The notes: generated by a model not told the origin, from the letters alone. A stretch of 64,000 nucleotides of DNA from Anaeromassilibacillus sp001305115 (GCA_042854365.1 AP031437.1:620001-684000); one strand, 5' to 3'; numbered from the stretch's first letter, positions 7,918 through 16,860 are shown. Numbers and translations are program-made.

Positions 7918-8597
7918 GTGACCGACAGGGTATCTGCCTAACGGGAAGGGAAGAACGGAACATGGCAGAAAAATTGACGGATGGGGAGAAGGCGGTTTTG
8001 CGGAATACGGAAGGGAGCGAAGCAAGACATGATTCCCACACGATATATTTCTGAATTGAAAAGCATTATCACTGTGAGAAAGGGCTTCTCTAATTTTCAT
8101 AAAGTCTTTTGCAGGGATGTTTACACATGATTCCGTAAAGGTGACCGACAGGGTAGCCGCCTAACAGGAAGGGAAGAACGGAACATGGTAGAAAAATTGA
8201 CGGATAGGGGAAGATGGGGATGGTTTTGCAGAATAGGAAAGGAAGCGAAGCAAGACATGATTCCCACACGATATATTTCTGAATCGAAAAGCATTCTCAT
8301 GGTGAGAAAGGGCTTCTCTAATTTTCATAAGGTCTCTTACAGGTATGTTTACGCAAGATTCTGTAACGGTGACCGACAGGGTATCTGCCTAACAGGAAGA
8401 GAAGAACGGAACATGGCAGAATAATTGACGGATAGGGGAAGATGGGGATGGTTTTGCGGAATACGGAAGGAAGCGAAACAAGACATGTTTCCCACACGAT
8501 ATATTTCTGAATCGAAAAGCATTCTCATGGTGAGAAAGGGCTTCTCTAATTTTCATAAGGTCTTTTGCAGGTATGTTTACACACGACTCTGTATAGG
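7918..8597. repeat. Three tandem ~225-bp non-coding repeats
   Basis: Three adjacent copies begin at about 7918, 8141 and 8369, each opening with GTGACCGACAGGGTA and containing GAACGGAACATGG, CCCACACGATATATTTCTGA and a GAGAA-AGGGC-TTCTC stem-loop, and closing with TATGTTTAC before the next unit. Copy-to-copy spacing is 223 and 228 bases, not multiples of three, and the copies carry different indels and stop codons, so the unit does not encode a repeated protein. The array occupies most of the gap between the divergent aminotransferase and spoIIE genes. Confidence 0.92.
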
Positions 8598-8776
8598 GTA
8601 GAAAATGAATGCGATCCTACATCAAAAGGCTAGGGACAAAACTCTGGAATCGAGGATTATGCGTCGAAAAACAGAGAAAGCAAAACAAGACGCCGCGCAA
8701 AATAACAGATCGTCCGTTTAAAAACTACCTTGGAAGGAAGATACTGCGACGAGAGCTTCCAAAATATTACACTACG
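8598..8776. other. Intergenic region between repeat array and spoIIE promoter
   Basis: Moderately AT-rich sequence with no convincing reading frame or stem-loop. It directly precedes the predicted spoIIE promoter and could hold regulator sites; none is clear. Confidence 0.3.
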
Positions 8777-8811
8777 TTATGACAAAAGTTTCCATATACT
8801 TATTGTATAAT
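8777..8811 (+). promoter_or_regulatory. Candidate spoIIE promoter with wide -35/-10 spacing
   Basis: A perfect TATAAT is at 8806-8811. The best upstream element is TTATGACA at 8777-8784, which matches a Spo0A box (TTCGACA) at 5 of 7 positions and would place a -35-like hexamer ~23 bases from the -10. In Bacillus subtilis spoIIE and spoIIG, Spo0A-activated sigma-A promoters have such wide spacing. The match is weak. Confidence 0.4.
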
Positions 8812-8892
8812 GTTCCCGTAAACCCTTTTCGATGGCCTTGATGGATGCCCTCCCCAAAGGGTGGACATGCACAAAATCATAGAAGGAGAGCG

Positions 8893-11313
8893 ATGGGAAT
8901 GGCAAAGGAAAAAGTGGCAGTACAGGTCCCGGAGGGACAAGCGCCGCCGGTATCCAGTCGGCGTGCAGATCTGGAAAACTGGTTGGCGGCTCTGTTACCA
9001 GGTTTCCGAGCTGTTGCGCGGCAGGCGGTGTTCTTTTTGGTTGGGCTGCTCTGTGCGCGCGGTGTTGTATTTGGAAAATATGCGCCCTTTGGAGTGGCCG
9101 CCGTGGCGGCCATGCCTTATCACTCTATGTGGAGTACGGTTTTGGGATGCGCAATCGGTTACCTTTTGCCGTCGCAAGTATCGGTGCCTGTCCATTATAT
9201 CGCTGCGATTCTTGCTGCTGCGGCCATTCGTTGGACGATGAATGATTTAGTTCGTGTGCGGCAGCATCCCGTATTCGCTCCTATGACGGCCTTTTTGCCC
9301 ATGCTGTGTACAGGGCTGGCGTTGGCATTTGTCAATGGGTCCACCGCCTCTGGCACTGCAATGTATGTGGCGGAATCTTTATTGGCGGGAGGAGCCGCCT
9401 ATTTTTTAGCACATGCGGGCGCTGCGCTTGGTTCCCGGCGCGGCGTTTCCGGATTAAGCGGACAGGAGATCGCCTGCGTGCTCCTGTCCTTGGGAATTCT
9501 CCTGCTGGCTTTTGCCGATCTGACCGTCGGAAGCATATCCATCGGCCACATTGTAGCGGTATTGGGAATCCTCTTTGCAGCACGTTATGGAGGTGTGGCT
9601 GGTGGTGGAATCTCTGGAATAGCAGTAGGAACCCTGTTCAGCCTGGCGACGACAGGGCTGAATTATGTATCAGGCGCTTACGCTCTCGGCGGTCTGATGG
9701 CAGGAGTCTTTTCTCCAGTCGGACGTTTGGCCTCAGCCGCAGCGTTTGTAGTGGCAAACGGCGTAGCATCCTTACAGGTGGGAAACCAAGCCGCAGTGGT
9801 CAGCGGCCTGTATGAAGTGATGGCGGCGTCCATTCTTTATATTGCACTTCCCAAAGAAATCGGCGGCAAATTGGTTGGTTTATTTTCCAGTGGGGACGAT
9901 CATTCCCGCTCGGATGGTTTACGCCGTTCTGTGATTATGAAGTTAGATTATGCAGCAAAGGCCCTGGGGGGCGTATCCGAATCCGTGGAAGAAGTCAGCC
10001 GGAAGCTGGGCGCGGCCTGCGCACCGGACATCAATGGCGTATACAAAAAAGCAATCGACGAAATATGTATGGGTTGTGGTCTGAAGGTCTATTGTTGGGA
10101 ACGCAACTATGGCGACAGTATGAATGCGTTTAATGATTTGACCTCGCGCCTACGGACACGGGGACGAATCGACCGGTCTGATTTTAGCCCACATTTTGCG
10201 ACGCACTGTAGCCGCCTGAATGATATGGTGGAATGTGTCAACCGGAACTACGAACAATTTACAGTGCGCCAAGCGGCAGAGGGCCGCGTGGCACAAGTAC
10301 GGAACATGGTTGCAAATCAATTTACAACGACCAGCCGGATGTTGGAGGATATGGCTAGCGAAATGGAACTTTTTGAACGGTTTGATTTTGCTGCAGCGCA
10401 AGGAGTATCCGAGGTTCTGCGCTCCGCTGGCGTTACGCCCATCGAGGTAAGTTGCCGGGTAGATCAGTTCAACCGGATGTCTATTGAGATCGAGGCCATG
10501 CAGGTGGAGCGGATGCGCATGAATCGCGGTGCAGTGGTAAAGGAAATTTCCCGCGCATGTGGCCGGTTGTTTGAGACTCCATGTATCAGTACCGCCCAGG
10601 GGAAATGCAGAATGCAGATGAGCGAGCGGCCTGTATTCCGCGTACAGACCGGATGCTATCAACATGTATGCGGGGGAGGCCAGTTGTGCGGAGATAGTTA
10701 TGCATGTTTTAATGACGGAAGCGGACGTCAGGTGGCGTTGATTAGCGACGGCATGGGTTCGGGCGGACGGGCTGCAGTGGATGGCGCGATGGCGAGCGGC
10801 ATCTTCTCGCAGCTCGTAAAGGCCGGAATCGGGTTCGATACCGCCTTAAAAATTGTCAACTCCGCATTGGTGGTGAAGAGCGGGGACGAATCCCTCGCGA
10901 CCATTGATGTGGCAGTGTTGGATCTGTTCAGCGGTTGTGTAGAATTGCGCAAAGCAGGGGCGCCGATTACGATTTTACGACAGGGGGGACAAGCCAAACG
11001 GATCGACGCGCCCTCGCTTCCCATAGGAATTCTAAACGATGCCCGCTTTGCTAAGATGGATGCCGTACTTGGGGACGGGGACCTGGTGGTTCTGATGAGC
11101 GATGGCGCGCTCGCTGCTGGGGATGATTGGCTCTGTGAAGCGGTGGAACAGTGGCAGGGCCTTTCGCCACAGGATTTGGCGGAGGAACTGGTGGCAGAAG
11201 CGGTGGCGAGGCGATCCGATGGGCATGACGATGATGTAACCGTTTTGGTACTGCGCATGACCATGCCTCAGCCACTCCCAAAGGAGGAGAAGGAAGAGGA
11301 GAAGGCCGGATAA
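8893..11313 (+). CDS. spoIIE: Stage II sporulation protein E (PP2C phosphatase)
   Basis: An 806-residue protein with the three-part SpoIIE layout. About ten membrane spans occupy residues ~40-300. A central regulatory region (~310-560) has a conserved cysteine cluster (EICMGCGLKVYCW). A C-terminal PP2C-type phosphatase (~590-795) has metal-binding phrases CGDSYACFNDGSGRQVALI, SDGMGSG and SDGALAAGDDW, and HDDDVTVLVLRM near the end. SpoIIE dephosphorylates SpoIIAA to activate sigma-F in the forespore and helps form the asymmetric septum. ATG at 8893 follows GAAGGAG; an in-frame ATG at 8845 lacks such a site. It shows that the host is an endospore former. Confidence 0.95.
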   Translation: MGMAKEKVAVQVPEGQAPPVSSRRADLENWLAALLPGFRAVARQAVFFLVGLLCARGVVFGKYAPFGVAAVAAMPYHSMWSTVLGCAIGYLLPSQVSVPVHYIAAILAAAAIRWTMNDLVRVRQHPVFAPMTAFLPMLCTGLALAFVNGSTASGTAMYVAESLLAGGAAYFLAHAGAALGSRRGVSGLSGQEIACVLLSLGILLLAFADLTVGSISIGHIVAVLGILFAARYGGVAGGGISGIAVGTLFSLATTGLNYVSGAYALGGLMAGVFSPVGRLASAAAFVVANGVASLQVGNQAAVVSGLYEVMAASILYIALPKEIGGKLVGLFSSGDDHSRSDGLRRSVIMKLDYAAKALGGVSESVEEVSRKLGAACAPDINGVYKKAIDEICMGCGLKVYCWERNYGDSMNAFNDLTSRLRTRGRIDRSDFSPHFATHCSRLNDMVECVNRNYEQFTVRQAAEGRVAQVRNMVANQFTTTSRMLEDMASEMELFERFDFAAAQGVSEVLRSAGVTPIEVSCRVDQFNRMSIEIEAMQVERMRMNRGAVVKEISRACGRLFETPCISTAQGKCRMQMSERPVFRVQTGCYQHVCGGGQLCGDSYACFNDGSGRQVALISDGMGSGGRAAVDGAMASGIFSQLVKAGIGFDTALKIVNSALVVKSGDESLATIDVAVLDLFSGCVELRKAGAPITILRQGGQAKRIDAPSLPIGILNDARFAKMDAVLGDGDLVVLMSDGALAAGDDWLCEAVEQWQGLSPQDLAEELVAEAVARRSDGHDDDVTVLVLRMTMPQPLPKEEKEEEKAG

Positions 11314-11324
11314 AGGCCCAACAA

Positions 11325-11361
11325 AAAATGCTGTAGGAGAGTCATACTCCTACAGCATTTT
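11325..11361. terminator. Bidirectional terminator after spoIIE
   Basis: A long stem (AAAATGCTGTAGGAG with CTCCTACAGCATTTT) with a short loop, A-rich on one side and T-rich on the other. It sits between spoIIE and the convergent radical SAM gene. Confidence 0.9.
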
Positions 11362-11412
11362 CATGTTTCCAATGAGAAAGGGTCAACCTATGAACCCGAC
11401 CGATGGTATCTT

Positions 11413-12072
11413 CTATGAGATTTGTGGGTCTGGTTTTTTGGCCTCTTCTTCATAAGTTGTGATATATCGCCGCACCCGGAAATGAGCGCCGGTCTGTCTA
11501 CAGAGCGCCTCACAGGCGGAGAGCTCTTCTTTTGGTGTTCCGTTATCCACTACCGTCATATCGACCTCCGGAACGTACTGGACCACTTCCTTTGTGAATT
11601 TTAAGATCGCAGGAAGTGCCTCCAGGCCATATTTAGGATGGCAAAGCGCCACATACCCCTCCGGCGTGGACGCGTTTAGGCTGACAGAGATCGTATCCAC
11701 CAGCCCCTGGAAAGAACTTGCCGTATTCCGGCCGTTGATGAGATCGGACAATCCATTGGTGTTGACCCGGATGGGTATATCCCGCAGGGCACGAACCTTT
11801 TTGCAAACCCATAACAGATCGTCCAGGCGGCAAGTGGGTTCGCCATACCCGCAAAAGACCAACTCTCGATATTGGCTCAAGTCATAGTGGGATAACGCAA
11901 CCATGATTTCCGTCTGCGTAGGCTCCCGGTCCAGCCAAAGATTATCCCCGGAACCGACGCTTTTGCTGTGCGTTCGGATGCAGAAATCACAGGCGCATGG
12001 GCAACGATTTGTGATATTCAAATATAGGGTGTGTCCAAGCACATATGCGACATTACGGTCCAGATCGCTCAT
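11413..12072 (-). CDS. TatD-linked radical SAM protein
   Basis: A 219-residue small radical SAM protein. The cluster motif CPCACDFC (residues ~24-31, CxxxCxxC spacing) binds the [4Fe-4S] cluster, and VFCGYGEPT (~72-80) is the GGE-type SAM-binding phrase. This size and position match the radical SAM family known to sit next to tatD in anaerobes (TIGR04038 type). It overlaps the end of tatD by 4 bases (ATGA), implying coupled translation. No substrate is established for the family. Its link to TatD suggests a role in nucleotide or nucleic-acid turnover, but this is inference. Confidence 0.88.
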   Translation of the reverse strand: MSDLDRNVAYVLGHTLYLNITNRCPCACDFCIRTHSKSVGSGDNLWLDREPTQTEIMVALSHYDLSQYRELVFCGYGEPTCRLDDLLWVCKKVRALRDIPIRVNTNGLSDLINGRNTASSFQGLVDTISVSLNASTPEGYVALCHPKYGLEALPAILKFTKEVVQYVPEVDMTVVDNGTPKEELSACEALCRQTGAHFRVRRYITTYEEEAKKPDPQIS

Positions 12073-12857
12073 GTGGATGCCTCCTCCAACGGGATTCCAA
12101 ATAGCTTTGCGGCGTTGCGCTGGGTTGCCTTTAGAAGTACTTCCACGGGGATTCCACGGATTTCCGCAATGCGTTCTGCAGTTTTTGCAATCATAGAAGA
12201 ATCACAACGCTTTCCGCGAAAAGGAACGGGCGCCATGTAAGGGGCGTCGGTCTCCAGCAAAAGATGCTCCAACGGAACATCCGCTGCCACCTCCACAGGT
12301 ACACGTGCGTTTTTAAAGGTAACCGCCCCTCCAAGGCCGATATACATGCCGAGCCGGACAACCTCCCGCGCCATTTCTACACTGCCAGAAAAGCAGTGCA
12401 CGACCCCTTTCGGGCGGTACTTTTGCAGGAGCTCCATGGTGTCCCCATGCGCATCACGGTCGTGTACAATCACTGGGAGGCCTCTCCGGTTTGCAAGGTC
12501 GAGCTGCCGGGCGAACCATTCGCGCTGAATCTCCCGTGGTGCGTTATCTGCAAAGTGGTAATCCAAACCGATCTCTCCTACGGCAACTACTTTTGGGGCA
12601 TCCAACAGCGCTTCCACTTCGTTAAGTGCCTCCGGAGAGGTATCGTTGATGCATTCGGGATGAATACCCGCAGCTGCATAAATATGGGGATACTGTGCGG
12701 CTAACGCGACAGCATCACGGCATCCCTGTAAATCTGCGCCTACGTTGACAATCCGGCAGATACCCTGCGCGGGGAGATTCCGAAGAATCTCCCCGCGGTC
12801 TGGATCAAATGCCTCATCATCATAATGCGCGTGCGAATCAAAAATCAAACGGTCCAT
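12069..12857 (-). CDS. tatD: TatD family metal-dependent hydrolase
   Basis: A 262-residue TIM-barrel amidohydrolase. Metal-binding phrases are FDSHAHYDD (residues ~5-13), AAGIHPE (~60-66), VGEIGLDYH (~92-100), VIVHDRDA (~130) and LLETDAPYMAP (~202-212). TatD proteins are deoxyribonucleases/3'-5' exonucleases acting in the cytoplasm on damaged or single-stranded DNA and RNA. The gene lies 9 bases after metG on the same strand, the common metG-tatD arrangement of Firmicutes, and is followed by the overlapping radical SAM gene. Confidence 0.94.
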   Translation of the reverse strand: MDRLIFDSHAHYDDEAFDPDRGEILRNLPAQGICRIVNVGADLQGCRDAVALAAQYPHIYAAAGIHPECINDTSPEALNEVEALLDAPKVVAVGEIGLDYHFADNAPREIQREWFARQLDLANRRGLPVIVHDRDAHGDTMELLQKYRPKGVVHCFSGSVEMAREVVRLGMYIGLGGAVTFKNARVPVEVAADVPLEHLLLETDAPYMAPVPFRGKRCDSSMIAKTAERIAEIRGIPVEVLLKATQRNAAKLFGIPLEEAST

Positions 12858-12866
12858 CGTTCTAAA

Positions 12867-14798
12867 TCAGTGAATCCGGGAACCGGCTGGAATACCATCC
12901 ACAAAGATTACCCGTACACTGTCCTCCCCATCGTCTGCGGCAAGAATCATGCCTTGGCTTTCTACTCCACAAAGAGTGGCCGGCTTGAGGTTTGCCACCA
13001 AAATAACACTGCGGCCGATCAGGTCTTCCGGCTTATACCATGCAGCAATCCCAGAAGCAACCACACGCTCCCCTTCGCCGTCGTCCAGTGTAAGTTTTAA
13101 GAGTTTCTTTGCGCGCTTGATCGGCTCACAGGCTTTTACCTTTGCTACACGCAATTCCACCTTATCGAATACATCGATCCCGATCTGCGCGAGACCTTCG
13201 ATATGCTTCTTTTCCGGTTCGCAGGGATTCGGAAGAAGCTTGTTCAACTCTTCGATCTCCTTGTCCACATCGATGCGCGGGAACAGAGTCTCCCCCTTGG
13301 TGACGACCGCGGTCGGAGACAACAGGCCCCACTTGGAAGAAGACTCATAAGTGAGGACCTCTGGAATAGCGCCGATCTGCTGTTGAATCTTCGGGGCAGT
13401 CTCCGGCATAAAGGGCGCGATCAAAATGGAGATGATGCGCAACGTTTCACAGAGGTTATACAGAACGCTTGCAAGACGCGCACGCTTTGTGGCATCCTTG
13501 CCCAACGCCCACGGCATGGTTTCGTCGATATACTTGTTGGCGCGGGCGACCAGCTTCCAGATCTCCGCCAAAGCGTTGGAGAATTGATACCCATCGATCG
13601 CGGCGTCGCATTTGCCGCGCAACATGGAGGCCATGGTAATCAGTTCGCCGTCCGGCGCAGAAGCGCAGCGCTCCGGCGGGATCGCACCGCCGAAATATTT
13701 TTCCACCATTGCAGTGGTGCGGGACAGAAGATTTCCAAGATCATTGGCCAGATCGGAATTGATGCGGTTGATGAGCGCCTCATTTGTAAAAACTCCGTCC
13801 GCGCCAAAGGGAATTTCCCGCAGAAGGAAGTAACGAATCGCATCCACACCGTACCGGTCACAAAGAATGAGCGGGTCTACGACATTTCCCTTGGACTTGC
13901 TCATTTTGGTGCCATCGCCAAAAAGCAACCAGCCGTGTCCGTAAACCTGTTTTGGAAGAGGGAGGTCCAGCGCCATCAACATGGCAGGCCAAATAATGGT
14001 GTGGAAACGCACGATTTCCTTCCCCACAAAATGGACGTCAGCCGGCCAAAATTTGCGGTACATCAGATCGTTTCCAGAACCATAGCCAAGTGCTGTGATA
14101 TAGTTGGTCAACGCATCCAGCCATACATAGACCACATGATCGGGGTCGAAATCCACTGGGATTCCCCAAGAGAAGCTGGTGCGCGTCACACAGAGGTCAT
14201 CCAGACCCTGCTTAATGAAATTAATCATCTCATTTTTACGGCTCTCCGGCTGGATAAACTCTGGACGTTCTTCATACAGTTTGAGCAGACGGTCGCCATA
14301 CTCGGAAAGACGGAAGAAATAGGCCTCCTCTTCCGCCCATTTGACCTCGCGCCCGCAGTCCGGGCATTTGCCGTCCTTGAGCTGCGTTTCCGTCCAGAAG
14401 GACTCGCAGGGCGTACAATACCATCCTTCATATTTGCCTTTATAGATGGCGCCTTTCTCATACAAAGCGCGGAATATTTTTTGTACAGCGCGCATATGAT
14501 ACGTATCTGTCGTACGGATAAAGCGGTCGTTGCTGATATTCAAAAGCTTCCAAAGGCTCTGGAACCCTGCAACAATTTTGTCGACATATTCCTTCGGGGT
14601 TACCCCCGCTTCCGCCGCTTTGAGTTCGATCTTCTGGCCGTGCTCATCCGTGCCCGTCAGAAACATCACGTCATATCCTTGTAGACGTTTATAGCGTGCA
14701 ATCGCATCGCTCGCCACGGTGCAATAGCTGTGGCCGATATGCGCCTTGCCGGAGGGATAGTAGATTGGCGTGGTGATATAAAACGTTTTTCTTTCCAT
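12867..14798 (-). CDS. metG: Methionyl-tRNA synthetase with C-terminal tRNA-binding domain
   Basis: A 643-residue MetRS. The HIGH motif appears as SGKAHIGHSY (residues ~16-25). The zinc knuckle pairs are CTPC and CPDC (~127-147), and KMSKSKGNV (~298-306) is the catalytic loop. The C-terminal ~105 residues (from GLAQIGIDVFDKVELRVAKV) form an OB-fold tRNA-binding domain like that of Trbp111/Arc1p, as usual in Firmicute MetRS. It heads the metG-tatD-radical SAM operon. A promoter and a 28-bp palindrome lie in its leader region. No T-box was recognised. Confidence 0.96.
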   Translation of the reverse strand: MERKTFYITTPIYYPSGKAHIGHSYCTVASDAIARYKRLQGYDVMFLTGTDEHGQKIELKAAEAGVTPKEYVDKIVAGFQSLWKLLNISNDRFIRTTDTYHMRAVQKIFRALYEKGAIYKGKYEGWYCTPCESFWTETQLKDGKCPDCGREVKWAEEEAYFFRLSEYGDRLLKLYEERPEFIQPESRKNEMINFIKQGLDDLCVTRTSFSWGIPVDFDPDHVVYVWLDALTNYITALGYGSGNDLMYRKFWPADVHFVGKEIVRFHTIIWPAMLMALDLPLPKQVYGHGWLLFGDGTKMSKSKGNVVDPLILCDRYGVDAIRYFLLREIPFGADGVFTNEALINRINSDLANDLGNLLSRTTAMVEKYFGGAIPPERCASAPDGELITMASMLRGKCDAAIDGYQFSNALAEIWKLVARANKYIDETMPWALGKDATKRARLASVLYNLCETLRIISILIAPFMPETAPKIQQQIGAIPEVLTYESSSKWGLLSPTAVVTKGETLFPRIDVDKEIEELNKLLPNPCEPEKKHIEGLAQIGIDVFDKVELRVAKVKACEPIKRAKKLLKLTLDDGEGERVVASGIAAWYKPEDLIGRSVILVANLKPATLCGVESQGMILAADDGEDSVRVIFVDGIPAGSRIH

Positions 14799-14868
14799 GT
14801 CATTCGCTCCTACTGTTCAGTCTACACATTTCCCGTGCTATGCCCGGTAACTGTTGAAAAATTGCGCA

Positions 14869-14896
14869 AAATCGTTTTCCAATTGGTAAACGATTT
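14869..14896. promoter_or_regulatory. 28-bp palindrome in the metG leader
   Basis: AAATCGTTT and AAACGATTT flank an inner palindrome CCAATTGG; only the two T bases between them break the symmetry. It lies just downstream of the predicted metG transcription start, where a repressor could block initiation or a hairpin could form in the leader. Confidence 0.6.
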
Positions 14897-14913
14897 ACAC
14901 ATATAACAATCCT

Positions 14914-14941
14914 ATTATACCATTTTCAATCGGGTTTTCAG
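14914..14941 (-). promoter_or_regulatory. metG: Predicted metG promoter
   Basis: On the minus strand TATAAT (14914-14919) is preceded at 16 bases by CTGAAA, a 5 of 6 match to TTGAAA. The predicted transcript has a leader of about 105 bases. Confidence 0.5.
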
Positions 14942-15001
14942 TCGCATAAAGAAAAACAGAAAGAATGTGTGCGTTTTTTAACAACAAATATCAATAATAA
15001 A

Positions 15002-15037
15002 AACGCATTGTGAGGAAAAAGAGGTCCCCACAATGCG
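15002..15037 (-). terminator. Terminator of the LCP-family gene
   Basis: On the minus strand the stem GCATTGTGGGG / CCTCACAATGC is followed by TTTTTATT. It lies ~30 bases after the stop codon of the LCP gene. Confidence 0.8.
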
Positions 15038-15066
15038 CATCACGCTTTAAAAGAATTTTTATTGTT

Positions 15067-16209
15067 CTAAAGATCCAGACTCTCTTGGCCATACAAAAAT
15101 TCACGCAAAAGCCGGCAATTTTCCGGCAGATCGGGAACCAGCACCATCCCGCTGCCCTGGATTGTCTGATCCTCATAGGTGTCTATATTCGGGACAGCCA
15201 TGGTTTCCATCTCATAGTTCATGATAGCAGGGGCCATCGCCGCCAAAGCCAACAAATCACCGTCGCTGAGATTGGTTTCTACAAAGGGGAGATAATCGTA
15301 CATCAATTTGCTGAACTCTACAGGATTGAGTTCCTTCATACGGGAAATCATCGCTTCGACCACCTGTCTCTGGCGGCCGGTACGGCCGAAATCGCTGTCG
15401 GTTGCCCGAATCCGCGCATAATATAGCGCCAAACGACCATCTAAATGATTGACGCCTTCATGCAGATTGCTGCCCATGTTTCGGTTCTCTTCTTCCGCCA
15501 CTTCTGCGGACATGTCGATGTCGATTCCACCCATTTTGTCGATAATGGCTTCAAAATTGTCAAAGTTGACCGAAACATATTTATCGATGTTGACGCGGAA
15601 ATTGTTTTCGATGGTCTGCATGGTCAATGCAGGCCCTCCGTGCGCATAGGCAGCATTTAACTTGGTTTTTCCCACTGTGGGGATTTCGAGGTAAAGGTCC
15701 CGCAAAAACGAAACCAATCGAAGTTTCTTTGTCTCATTGTCGATGGAAACCAACATGGTCGTGTCAGACCGGTGGCTGTTTCCATCGTCCCCGTTGTCCG
15801 CGCCGATCAGCAGGATATTGGTTACCCCATCCTTGGAGATCACATCCCAAGCAGGAGCAGCTGCGGGCTGCTCAACATATTGGGAGGTATCGACCCCCGG
15901 CCGGTTTAAACGATTCATCATTACACCAGCGTATGCAGCGACTCCCAACACCAGTACGAGCATAACGCAAAAGATTGTCGCCAGAATCCGATGTCCACCG
16001 CGCTTCTTTTTCCGCCGGCGGCCGGCCTTACGGCTACGTGCGCTTTGTACCGCCGCACGTTTATTGCTGCTGCTGTAAATGTCGCGGTCGACATAATTGT
16101 ACCGGTCGATTTCTCCTTTATACGTTCGGGGCCCTTTGCTGCTGGAATAAATATCGCGTGAACCGGACCGTGTATTGGTTCTTCGTTTATCCATTTTGTC
16201 ACTCCTCAT
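15067..16209 (-). CDS. LytR-CpsA-Psr family cell-wall glycopolymer transferase
   Basis: A 380-residue type II membrane protein. The first ~70 residues are basic and Ser/Tyr/Asp-rich (two DIYSSS motifs), followed by one membrane span (~74-95) and an extracytoplasmic LCP domain (~125-290). Conserved phrases are NILLIGADNG, HRSDTTMLVSID, VSFLRDLYLEIP, KLNAAYAHGGP and LYYARIRATDSDFGRTGRQR, which include the Asp and Arg residues binding the polyprenyl-pyrophosphate substrate. The family attaches teichoic acids or capsule polymers to peptidoglycan. The cytoplasmic N-terminus is unusually long and repetitive. The gene is monocistronic, with its own terminator. Confidence 0.92.
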   Translation of the reverse strand: MRSDKMDKRRTNTRSGSRDIYSSSKGPRTYKGEIDRYNYVDRDIYSSSNKRAAVQSARSRKAGRRRKKKRGGHRILATIFCVMLVLVLGVAAYAGVMMNRLNRPGVDTSQYVEQPAAAPAWDVISKDGVTNILLIGADNGDDGNSHRSDTTMLVSIDNETKKLRLVSFLRDLYLEIPTVGKTKLNAAYAHGGPALTMQTIENNFRVNIDKYVSVNFDNFEAIIDKMGGIDIDMSAEVAEEENRNMGSNLHEGVNHLDGRLALYYARIRATDSDFGRTGRQRQVVEAMISRMKELNPVEFSKLMYDYLPFVETNLSDGDLLALAAMAPAIMNYEMETMAVPNIDTYEDQTIQGSGMVLVPDLPENCRLLREFLYGQESLDL

Positions 16210-16465
16210 CCAATTGAATCTGCTTGTCCCTATTTACAATACAAGGGAAAAGAGCCCTTTCTGACATCCTCGCTTTATTCTATTGCATACAGGGGGGCAT
16301 GTCAATCATTTATGGACAAGAGGAAGTTCTTTCCTGCGACGGAAATCTGCCTTTTTTGCGCGAATTTTCGCTTAGAATTCAGAATATCGTAACAAATTCA
16401 GATGAGTCAATGGGTATAATAGAGAGCCAAGACATTTATTTTTAATAGAGCAGGAGGAAAACGCC

Positions 16466-16585
16466 ATGCGGACAATGGGAAAAAAGGGACGTCGTGCCGA
16501 TATGCGCAAGCTGTTGATCCGGGTTTTGGCCCTGGGGTGTGCGTTATTGATTGCAGGTTCCGCCTTATTGATGGCGTTCCTGTGA
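16466..16585 (+). CDS. Small single-span membrane peptide (39 aa)
   Basis: A 39-residue peptide: a basic N-terminus (MRTMGKKGRRADMRK) followed by one hydrophobic span (residues ~16-39). GCAGGAGGAA stands 9 bases before the ATG, and the gene ends 27 bases before the HMA gene, so it looks like a real, translated gene of a two-gene operon. Function is unknown. The positive-inside layout predicts an N-in single-span protein. Confidence 0.6.
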   Translation: MRTMGKKGRRADMRKLLIRVLALGCALLIAGSALLMAFL

Positions 16586-16612
16586 GATTGGGGATTGAAA
16601 GGAAGGATTGTA

Positions 16613-16837
16613 ATGTCTGGAAAAGGAACAAAGGAAGTCACACTGTCCATTTTGGGAATGCAGTGTGAGCATTGTGCAGCCAATTTGGAGAAGGCGCTTT
16701 TGGGGACCGATGGGGTAGAAAAGGCGACTGTGCGTTTTGCAACAAAGTCTGCTCATGTTGCTTATGACGAGTCCAAGATCGATTTATCCGGAATCTCCAA
16801 CGTGGTGAGCGATGCCGGTTATCAGATAGGCGATTGA
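16613..16837 (+). CDS. HMA-domain heavy-metal chaperone (CopZ-like)
   Basis: A 74-residue protein consisting of one heavy-metal-associated domain. The metal site is GMQCEHCAAN (CxxC at residues ~19-22) in the first loop, and the rest follows the ferredoxin-like beta-alpha-beta pattern (VEKATVRFATKSAHVAYDES). Such proteins deliver Cu(I), or sometimes other soft metals, to P-type ATPases or repressors. The start at 16613 is chosen because AAGGAAGG lies 8 bases upstream. No metal ATPase is adjacent. Confidence 0.9.
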   Translation: MSGKGTKEVTLSILGMQCEHCAANLEKALLGTDGVEKATVRFATKSAHVAYDESKIDLSGISNVVSDAGYQIGD

Positions 16838-16860
16838 GACATGACACACAATAGGATTAG

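Noticed and set aside
8185..8424. 79-codon frame within the tandem repeats
   Set aside because: The frame is not kept in the other two copies, which carry stops and indels not divisible by three.
7918..8597. CRISPR array
   Set aside because: The units are ~225 bases with no short repeat/unique spacer structure and no cas genes nearby.
13203..14684. 493-codon open frame on the plus strand
   Set aside because: Lies wholly opposite metG, whose motifs are complete; no motif or translation signal supports it.
14799..14913. T-box riboswitch before metG
   Set aside because: The leader is only ~105 bases and lacks a recognisable T-box sequence or terminator/antiterminator pair.
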